From contig JAFQEB010000021.1 of NCBI GenBank assembly GCA_017399225.1, positions 9,688 through 73,687 of the forward strand: a stretch of DNA of 64,000 bases. The letters are read 5' to 3'. This DNA is from Clostridia bacterium. GTDB taxonomy: Bacteria; Bacillota_A; Clostridia; Christensenellales; Aristaeellaceae. This document shows positions 58,701 through 64,000 of the stretch, in pieces; the first letter of the stretch is position 1; each line of letters opens with the position of its first letter. The position numbers and the translations under genes are program-made. The notes below the pieces were generated by a model. It ran no database searches. It was not told where the DNA came from and worked only from the letters and a program-made list of their open reading frames with translations.

Positions 58701-58938
58701 GCAGCGCTGCCACCACATGACGGCAGGCGCCCGTTTCCTGGCAGGCCGCGCAAGCGCATTTGCCGCTGCCGTCGGGGGTAAAGGTCACTTCATATCGGCC
58801 CTCATCCGCCACATAAAGCCGCAGCAGCTTCGCGCTCTGCTCAGCGATCCGCACACTCCCGGCCCGGAAGAGCCTTTCGCCCATACGGGCCTCCTCCTCG
58901 CCGGCCATCGTCCGGAGGGTATAAGGTATCTGTGACAT
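55759..58938 (-). CDS. SNF2-family DEAD/DEAH helicase with SWIM zinc finger
   Basis: A 1059-residue protein. SWIM finger CACAACQETGACRHV (C61, C63, C72, H74), a bacterial SNF2-associated region to about 600, then the ATPase: ADDMGLGKTVQVIALL, VVAPTTLTYNWLSEL, DEAQ in AILDEAQHIKN, LTGTPLENGVGELWSIF; helicase C part with LFSAFTSML, GGTGLNLTGADMV and ATDRAYRIGQTRKV. These enzymes translocate on DNA and remodel protein-DNA complexes; bacterial members have been linked to transcription (RapA-like) or defence, but no defence partner is present. Start at 58938 (GGAG upstream). Confidence 0.92.
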   Translation of the reverse strand: MSQIPYTLRTMAGEEEARMGERLFRAGSVRIAEQSAKLLRLYVADEGRYEVTFTPDGSGKCACAACQETGACRHVVAALLSAQEAGAMGEMLRRKAAASGPRLMAAMEKALPEEGTLRLAVRLIAEPVRNDQAPRLRIVLLMGEERLYVVKSIPQMLEAMDSGTPIEYGKGFTFHPEWMRFGRVENRILRILRAMCMAQKETGVLLKAADQRELALPDPYAEAILGELHNLPFTIRDGDSTHTVKRVYQTRIPLYFRVSSDIRGLTVSTRFPAEFRPLTASCAYALVNEKVIAVEEAQRSVLRVLYAEQMGGQCSFDYPVREAARVIGELVPFLQMTGIVEIAEELQKQLIRLPLLARVYLDRSANGRDVVARAQFRYGDREIDPFDETPLPENLSRSEKLLLRDAAAERQVLDALGASGFTVSRGHVYLTGQDAIFDFVSEGVGRLQQLAEVYLSNDFKKLTPRKPRFAGRMRMNGPALELKFTQDGEPAQEIYAIMEALARRRRYFRLKDGSFLDLSAMEEWQPLADNIFEVATAEGLDALSGSDDTLQLQAYRTCYMQSMLEGLKLPVEVEDSVHETVRALTEPAPDAVRLPDGLTLRPYQQRGFQWMYTLDQLHMGGVLADDMGLGKTVQVIALLLATREIGQTSLVVAPTTLTYNWLSELERFAPDLSVMVLAGSAAQRASQIRHVKTVGDVDVLITSYPLIRQDIEQLTDIEFRFAILDEAQHIKNAGSKAAMAVRQLKARTRFALTGTPLENGVGELWSIFNFVLPGYLLSYSAFMRRFQNGAGGDVEAEDLRRRISPFLMRRLKKEVLKELPDKIETVMTATMSPEQSKVYQATMLHLRDRVDSIVREKGFERGRTEVLAAITQLREICCHPSLVMEDYTGTSGKLDMLLDILPEAIGKGRRVLLFSAFTSMLKILRKELEQSGYATMYLDGDTPAQQRVQMTEQFNGGQGSIFLISLKAGGTGLNLTGADMVIHYDPWWNPAAEDQATDRAYRIGQTRKVEVIRLVTHGSIEEQVVALGQRKKALFEQLIKPGESQVTGLSPQEILSLFQ

Positions 58939-59273
58939 GCAATTCACTCCATATCTGTCAGAGCCGCTTTTGCAAAAAGCCAAAACGGCAACTCTGATAA
59001 CTTCTGCCTCCAAAGGCAAAATCCCTGCCGGAAAATCATGTCTTCGCAACATTTTTTTGCAAGTCGGAATACCCTGGTCGTTTCCGGGCATCCTGACAGC
59101 GAACGGAGCGGAAGCCACACGCTTGCAGCAAGCAGAAAGCCTTCCGCCGCGCCGCCGGGTAGATCACCGTCTGCGCACCGTTTGCCGCAGGAGCATTCCG
59201 GCGGCTTTTTTCACATTCTCCATTTTCTGCGCATACGCTGAGGCATCCCGAAATGGAAGCGAGGCGGTTTGCC
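58939..59273. other. Non-coding stretch before the ZIP gene
   Basis: No convincing gene. GCCGCCGG near 59150 can pair with CCGGCGGC at about 59195, followed by TTTTTTC, a terminator-like hairpin on the plus strand with no gene ahead of it. This could be a leader terminator for the ZIP transporter gene or the end of a small RNA. No known metal riboswitch recognised. Confidence 0.4.
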
Positions 59274-60068
59274 ATGGGCGAACTGTTGACGATATCTCCC
59301 CTTTTGCAAGCCTTTCTGGCCACGGTGATGACCTGGGCGCTGACAGCGGCAGGCGCGGCGCTGGTGGTCTTCACCCGCCGGACGCATCCCCTGGTGATGG
59401 ACGGGATGCTGGCCTTTGGCGCCGGCGTGATGCTGGCGTCCTCCTACTGGTCGCTGCTGTCCCCGGCCATTGAGCTGGCGGGCGAGCTGGGACAATCCCC
59501 CTTCATCACCGCCGCGGCCGGCTTTCTCAGCGGCGGTTTGATCCTCATGGGGTGCGACGCCCTGCTCAAACGGCTGCTGCCCGAGCGCATCGTCCGCTCC
59601 GATGCACGCCGGCGCTCGGCCCTGCTTGTTTCCTCCATTACGCTGCACAACATCCCCGAAGGCCTGGCCGTGGGCGTGACCTTCGGCGCCCTGGCGGCCC
59701 TGCCCACGCCTGCCGCCCTGACCGGCGCTTGGATGCTGGCCCTGGGCATCGGATTGCAAAACTTCCCTGAAGGCGCGGCCGTGAGCCTCCCCCTGCGCAG
59801 GGAGGGCATGTCCCGGGGCAAAGCGTTCTTCTGGGGGCAGCTCAGCGCCGTCGTCGAGCCCATTGCCGCAGTACTGGGCGCGCTGCTGGCCGTACATGTG
59901 CAGGCGATCCTCCCCTTCGCACTGTCCTTTGCCGCCGGGGCGATGGTCATGGTCGTCATCGCAGAGCTGGTGCCGGAAAGCCAGCGGAGCTCCCGCCCGG
60001 CCTTCATGACCCTGGCCACGATGCTGGGCTTCGCGGTGATGATGATCCTGGACGTCGCGCTGGGCTGA
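59274..60068 (+). CDS. ZIP-family metal transporter
   Basis: A 264-residue, eight-helix ZIP transporter. The metal-site motifs are HNIPEGLAVGV in helix 4 and NFPEGAAVSLP in helix 5, with VMVVIAELVPE in the last part. Resembles the ZupT/GufA group that imports zinc or other divalent metals. Start at 59274 follows GAGGCGG; an upstream ATG at 59253 is possible. It lies close to two CobW metallochaperones, fitting a zinc-handling neighbourhood. Confidence 0.9.
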   Translation: MGELLTISPLLQAFLATVMTWALTAAGAALVVFTRRTHPLVMDGMLAFGAGVMLASSYWSLLSPAIELAGELGQSPFITAAAGFLSGGLILMGCDALLKRLLPERIVRSDARRRSALLVSSITLHNIPEGLAVGVTFGALAALPTPAALTGAWMLALGIGLQNFPEGAAVSLPLRREGMSRGKAFFWGQLSAVVEPIAAVLGALLAVHVQAILPFALSFAAGAMVMVVIAELVPESQRSSRPAFMTLATMLGFAVMMILDVALG

Positions 60069-60111
60069 GGAATTAGTGGTTTCCCCCTGTTCAAAACGAT
60101 GAAACCATTGT

Positions 60112-60117
60112 ATAATG
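60112..60117 (+). promoter_or_regulatory. -10 box of the GH3 gene
   Basis: TATAAT 32 bp before the ATG; the -35 region (TGTTCA at 60089-60094, 17 bp) is poor, so an activator may be needed. Confidence 0.5.
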
Positions 60118-60149
60118 GAGACAACGATCCGTGAAAAGGAGATACACAC

Positions 60150-62351
60150 ATGACAACACAGGAACTCCGTCAGCTCATGAGCGAGCTTTCTCTGGAGGAG
60201 AAGATCGGCCAGCTGGTGCAGATGCCCTCCTATTTCCAGAATGGCGGCCACATCACCGGCCCGGCGGGTGAAATGGGCATCACCAACGACGACCTGCGCC
60301 TGGCGGGCAGCTATCTGTCCATCGTCGGTGCGGAGGATGTCCGCAGGCTCCAGACCGAGTATATGGCGAACCATCCCCACCATATTCCGCTGATCTTCAT
60401 GGCGGATATCATCAACGGCTACCGTACGGTGTTCCCCGTACCGCTGGCCCAGGGCTGCACCTTTCAGCCGGAGCTGGTAGAGGAGGGCGCCCGCATCGCC
60501 GCCCGCGAGGCTGCGGCCAGCGGCGTACACGTCACCTTCTCCCCCATGGCTGACCTCGTCCGCGATGCCCGCTGGGGCCGCGTGATGGAATCCACCGGCG
60601 AAGACAAATACCTCAACAGCGTGATGGCCGCGGCCATGGTACGAGGCTATCAGGGCGCCGACCTGAAGGAGAAGGGCCGCATCGCCGCCTGCCTGAAGCA
60701 CTTCGCGGGCTACGGCGCGCCGGTGGCCGGCCGCGACTACAACACCGTGGAGCTCTCCCCCCGCACCCTGCGGGACGACTATCTCCCCGCCTACAAGGCC
60801 GCCATTGACGCCGGATGCGAAATGGTCATGACCTCCTTCAACACCCTGGATCGCGTGCCCTCCACCGCCAACCGCTGGCTGATGCGGGACGTGCTGCGCG
60901 GCGAAATGGGCTTTGACAGCGTGCTGATCTCCGACTGGGGCGCAGTGATGGAACTGGTGCCCCACGGCATTGCGGCGGACTTCGCTCAGGCCGCCCAGCT
61001 GGCCATCGAAGCCGGTGTGGACATGGATATGTCCAGCCCCTGCTACACCCATGAGCTGAAGAAGCTGGTGGAAGCCGGCAAGGTACCGGTTGAGCTGATC
61101 GACGAAAGCTGCTGGCGTGTATTGGCCCTCAAGAACCGCCTGGGCCTGTTTGAAAACCCTTACCGCGACCTGAGCGCCGACGACGAGGCCGCCCTGCTGC
61201 TGTGCGACGCGCACCGCCAGGCTGCCCAGCACTGCGCGGAGGAGTCCTTCGTGCTGCTGCGCAACGAGGAGCAAATTCTCCCCCTGTCCCACGGCGAGAG
61301 GGTCGCCTTCATCGGCCCTTACGTGGACAATCAGCTGACCTGCGGCTCCTGGGCCATCTTCTCCGACGATGCGGACGCCATCACCCTTCGCACGGCTCTG
61401 AAAACCCAGGAGCAGCTGGACGACACAGTCTTCGGCGCCGGCAGCCCCATCGTCGATCCGGGCGAAGAGGTGCTGGGCTTCCAGAAGCCGGTGCCCGGGT
61501 ACGAAGTGGACGCCGAGAAGGCTTTAGAAGAGGCCATTGCCCTGGCGAAAAAGGCCGATAAGGTCGTGCTGGCCCTGGGTGAACACCGCGAGCACAGCGG
61601 CGAGTCCTCCAGCCGCGCCCGCCTGGTGCTGCCCGATTGCCAGCAGCGCCTGCTGGACGAGGTGGCCAAGGTCAATCCCAACGTGATCGTGCTGCTCTAC
61701 TGCGGCAGGCCCATGGATCTGCGGGCCGTGCAGGAAAAGGCGAAGGCCATCCTGGTGGTCTGGATGCCCGGCACCGAAGGCGGCCCCGCCATCGCCCGCA
61801 CCCTCTACGGCCAGTGCGTCCCCAGCGGCCGCCTGAGCATGGCTTTCCCCTACAGCGTGGCCCAGCTCCCCCTGCACTATGATCAGATGAGCACCGGCCG
61901 CCCCTTCCACGGGGATTTCCGCACGCAGCGGATGGCCTCCAAATACCTGGATATGCCCAACGAGCCGCTGTACCCCTTCGGCTTCGGCCTGACCTACACC
62001 AGCTTTGCCTATTCCGGCGTCACGCTGGATGCGGACTGCCTCACGAAGGACGGCACCCTGACCGCCTCCGTGCGCGTCACCAACACCGGCAGATGCGAGG
62101 GTACCGAGACCGTGCAGCTCTACATCCGCGATCTGGTGGGCAGCGTGACCCGCCCGGTACGCGAACTGAAGGGCTTCAAGCGCGTAACGCTCCAGCCCGG
62201 TGAAAGCGCCGAGGTAAGTTTCACCATCACGGAAGAGATGCTTCGTTTCCACGACATCCGCATGAACTACGTCAGCGAGCCCGGTGAATTTGAGATCTTC
62301 ATCGGCCCGGACGCCCAGACGGACAACACGGCCGGCTTCCGGCTGGTATAA
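60150..62351 (+). CDS. GH3 beta-glycosidase, cytoplasmic
   Basis: A 733-residue GH3 enzyme with three domains: (alpha/beta)8 barrel with KHF/YGA (KH 183-184), RDYNTVELSPRTLRD and the nucleophile D262 in VLISDWGAV; the alpha/beta sandwich with LALGEHREHSGESSSRA giving the acid/base region; and the fibronectin III-like C-terminal domain (YPFGFGLTYTSFAYS onward). No signal peptide. Hydrolyses terminal beta-glucosyl or beta-xylosyl residues; both are common and cannot be separated. AAAAGGAGA precedes the ATG. Complements the xylanase and mannosidase 45 kb away. Confidence 0.93.
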   Translation: MTTQELRQLMSELSLEEKIGQLVQMPSYFQNGGHITGPAGEMGITNDDLRLAGSYLSIVGAEDVRRLQTEYMANHPHHIPLIFMADIINGYRTVFPVPLAQGCTFQPELVEEGARIAAREAAASGVHVTFSPMADLVRDARWGRVMESTGEDKYLNSVMAAAMVRGYQGADLKEKGRIAACLKHFAGYGAPVAGRDYNTVELSPRTLRDDYLPAYKAAIDAGCEMVMTSFNTLDRVPSTANRWLMRDVLRGEMGFDSVLISDWGAVMELVPHGIAADFAQAAQLAIEAGVDMDMSSPCYTHELKKLVEAGKVPVELIDESCWRVLALKNRLGLFENPYRDLSADDEAALLLCDAHRQAAQHCAEESFVLLRNEEQILPLSHGERVAFIGPYVDNQLTCGSWAIFSDDADAITLRTALKTQEQLDDTVFGAGSPIVDPGEEVLGFQKPVPGYEVDAEKALEEAIALAKKADKVVLALGEHREHSGESSSRARLVLPDCQQRLLDEVAKVNPNVIVLLYCGRPMDLRAVQEKAKAILVVWMPGTEGGPAIARTLYGQCVPSGRLSMAFPYSVAQLPLHYDQMSTGRPFHGDFRTQRMASKYLDMPNEPLYPFGFGLTYTSFAYSGVTLDADCLTKDGTLTASVRVTNTGRCEGTETVQLYIRDLVGSVTRPVRELKGFKRVTLQPGESAEVSFTITEEMLRFHDIRMNYVSEPGEFEIFIGPDAQTDNTAGFRLV

Positions 62352-62358
62352 GCAAAAG

Positions 62359-62391
62359 ACCTCCTGCGCCGCTTTGGTGCAGGAGGTTTTC
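62359..62391 (+). terminator. Terminator of the GH3 gene
   Basis: ACCTCCTGC/GCAGGAGGT (62359-62367, 62379-62387) then TTTTCTC. Confidence 0.85.
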
Positions 62392-62471
62392 TCTATCACT
62401 TTGTTGTCAACGTATACCACCGTAAGGTGACGAGCAAGTGCACTTGTGGTATTCGACAAACCGGAACCGGA

Positions 62472-63188
62472 TCAGCCCTTGCGTTTGAAATCTATATCAG
62501 CCTTCCTCGCCTGAGCGCACAGATCCTTTGTCTGCAACTTATATTCCTTGCCGTTCTTGATAAAATGCGTTCCGCATTGCCTGAATTCGAAAGACACGTT
62601 TTTCTTGATGCACTGCTCTCTAATGTCAAGCACCCAATCGTAATCAAGCGGTCTTGCATTCACATCCGATTCACCGCCGACAACCACAAGTTCAATGTCG
62701 TCAAGATACCGTTCCATATCAATGGCTTCGATGAGCGGCTGAGCCGTTATACACTTATGCCTGATCGGAAGCTTTTCAAAAATTCCGAGCTTATGGTCTG
62801 CATTTTTTTGATTTTCAACCGTACAGCAAACGACTACGTTTTCATAACCGTCACCCCAATCATCGGGGATGCAGTCCATAAATCTCTTGATGCGCTTGGT
62901 GAGAAAGAGAAAGGTGCAATCCTCGCGCTCCCTGATCATCTGCCAGCATTCAGTGCGCCATGCATCCGCTTCCTCAATCAGAAAATCGGTAGAAAAGCAG
63001 GTATAAACAATGCCGGATTTCATTTTGTAATTACCGTTCTTTAGGCGTTCTGTGGGCTTTGCGAAGTCCTTCGTCTTTGCAATGACACTTGTATCAACAC
63101 CACGCTTTGCATCGCCCTTGTGGATATAACAATAGAGGCAGCCGTCGCTGCACTTTACACAACCTCTCCACGGATTCCACATTGCCAT
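62472..63188 (-). CDS. DUF5131 (phage Gp37/Gp68-like) radical-SAM-related protein
   Basis: A 238-residue protein beginning MWNPWRGCVKCSDGCLYCYI after two residues; the WNPWxGC...GCxxCY pattern is that of the phage Gp37/Gp68 (DUF5131) family. FLFLTKRIKRF and LVVVGGESDVNARPLDYDWV are also conserved there. The cysteines may hold an iron-sulfur cluster. Codon use and base composition are clearly more A+T-rich than neighbours, suggesting recent transfer, perhaps from a phage. The function of the family is not established. Confidence 0.85.
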   Translation of the reverse strand: MAMWNPWRGCVKCSDGCLYCYIHKGDAKRGVDTSVIAKTKDFAKPTERLKNGNYKMKSGIVYTCFSTDFLIEEADAWRTECWQMIREREDCTFLFLTKRIKRFMDCIPDDWGDGYENVVVCCTVENQKNADHKLGIFEKLPIRHKCITAQPLIEAIDMERYLDDIELVVVGGESDVNARPLDYDWVLDIREQCIKKNVSFEFRQCGTHFIKNGKEYKLQTKDLCAQARKADIDFKRKG

Positions 63189-63295
63189 ATTCTCACCTCA
63201 TCAAATCCAAGTTTGCCTCTTTCATTTTATCACAGTCACATAAACAGCACAAGCCGCTCATCGCCATCATCTGTTACACCCGAACTTTCCCAGAT

Positions 63296-63330
63296 AAAAA
63301 AACAACCGCCCCGATTACTCGGAGCGGCTG
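63296..63330 (-). terminator. Terminator after rplA
   Basis: Minus strand CAGCCGCTCCGA/TCGGGGCGGTTG followed by TTTTTTT (63303-63296). Confidence 0.9.
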
Positions 63331-63345
63331 TCTTCATCGTTCTGA

Positions 63346-64000
63346 TTAGAACTTCAGGGGATTCACGCGGACGGAGGGGCCCATGGTGCTGCTCAGGTAC
63401 AGAGAGCGGATGTAGGTGCCCTTCGCGGCGGCGGGCTTCGCCTTGTTGATGGCCTCCATCAGGGTCTGCAGGTTCTCCTGCAGCTTCTGGCTGCCGAAGG
63501 AAACCTTGCCGATGGGGCAGTGGATGATGGCGGTCTTATCCAGACGGTACTCAACCTTACCAGCCTTGATGTCGCCGATGGCCTTGGTGACGTCCATGGT
63601 GACGGTGCCGGACTTGGGGTTGGGCATCAGGCCCTTGGGGCCCAGGATACGACCGATGCGGCCGATCAGGCCCATCATGTCGGGGGTGGCAACGCAGACG
63701 TCGAACTCGAACCAGTTCTCCTGCTGGATCTTGGTGATCATGTCCATATCGCCAACGTAGTCAGCGCCGGCGGCACGGGCTTCATCAGCCTTGGGGCCCT
63801 TGGCGATGACCAGCACGCGGATGGTACGGCCAGTGCCGTGGGGCAGAACGACGGCGCCGCGGACCTGCTGGTCAGCGTGACGGGGGTCAACACCCAGACG
63901 GATGTGAGCCTCGACGGTCTCGTCGAACTTGGCCTTGCCGGTGGAGATCACCAGCTCGGTGGCCTGGTCAGGATCGTACTGATTCAGATGGTCGATCAGC
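63346..64000 (-). CDS. rplA: 50S ribosomal protein L1, 5' end cut by the window
   Basis: About 218 C-terminal residues. The visible protein includes TAKFDET-like [62 protein letters not shown] (the L1 signature) and [19 protein letters not shown] at the end. The reading frame continues past base 64000 ([17 protein letters not shown] ahead of the GTG at 63951), so that GTG is not the start. L1 binds 23S rRNA at the L1 stalk. A terminator follows, so rplJ/rplL are not downstream in the same transcript. Confidence 0.96.
   Translation of the reverse strand, partial: LIDHLNQYDPDQATELVISTGKAKFDETVEAHIRLGVDPRHADQQVRGAVVLPHGTGRTIRVLVIAKGPKADEARAAGADYVGDMDMITKIQQENWFEFDVCVATPDMMGLIGRIGRILGPKGLMPNPKSGTVTMDVTKAIGDIKAGKVEYRLDKTAIIHCPIGKVSFGSQKLQENLQTLMEAINKAKPAAAKGTYIRSLYLSSTMGPSVRVNPLKF

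Noticed and set aside
55759..58938. SNF2 helicase as part of a defence island
   Set aside because: No nuclease, methyltransferase or other defence partner is adjacent; the neighbours are metal-handling genes.

Overview
The window is about 60% GC chromosomal DNA from a Gram-positive-type anaerobe, most likely an uncultured Clostridia (Firmicutes) gut commensal. This is an inference from strong sigma-A promoters (TTGACA-17-TATAAT), AGGAGG ribosome sites, a PTS (EI, HPr and an EIIABC with a Ser46 HPr), fermentative AdhE with a Rex-like operator, single-chain GlyRS and intracellular hemicellulases. No rRNA or tRNA gene was seen.

Layout. 1-3.6 kb: start of a type I-C CRISPR-cas operon on the minus strand (cas3, cas5, cas8c; the rest lies beyond base 1), preceded by a divergent promoter driving a solitary CRISPR repeat. 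3.7-11.4 kb: minus-strand housekeeping and metabolic genes (esterase, Dabb protein, TGS-type nucleoside kinase, exonuclease, BaiN-like flavoprotein, RpiR regulator, anion permease). 11.4-18.9 kb: minus-strand hemicellulose cluster (beta-mannosidase, unknown putative glycosidase, GH10 xylanase, SGNH esterase) without export signals, suggesting intracellular oligosaccharide breakdown, and full of small repeats. 19.2-24.2 kb: PTS operon EIIABC - EEP nuclease family protein - HPr - EI. 24.4-27.0 kb: phosphoesterase, mnmE, then a DnaA-box cluster that looks like the chromosome origin. All genes left of 24.2 kb are on the minus strand and plus-strand genes dominate to the right, which fits divergent replication from here. 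27.2-38.5 kb: large zinc-ribbon/SPFH protein, DAP decarboxylase, a short-peptide/terminator leader before a methyltransferase, a four-module fusion protein, radical SAM protein, rsmA and dut. 38.5-46.2 kb: APH-like kinase, adhE, glyS, rtcB, a secreted zinc-ribbon protein. 46.3-53.3 kb: DEAD helicase, HAD phosphatase, two tandem orphan paralogues, P-type ATPase, membrane protein. 53.5-64 kb: two CobW metallochaperone GTPases (one with a His-rich tandem repeat), SNF2 helicase, ZIP transporter, GH3 glycosidase, DUF5131 protein and the 3' part of rplA.

The most interesting signal is at 3.37-3.58 kb. The solitary I-C-type repeat is followed by 16 nt that match perfectly, next to a 5'-TTC PAM, the region just upstream of the cas3 promoter. 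This predicts a guide RNA that turns the type I-C Cascade into a repressor of its own cas operon. A second theme is small palindromic repeats (at least four families) that have entered coding sequences in frame (rsmA, the SGNH esterase) or replaced a C-terminus (methyltransferase).
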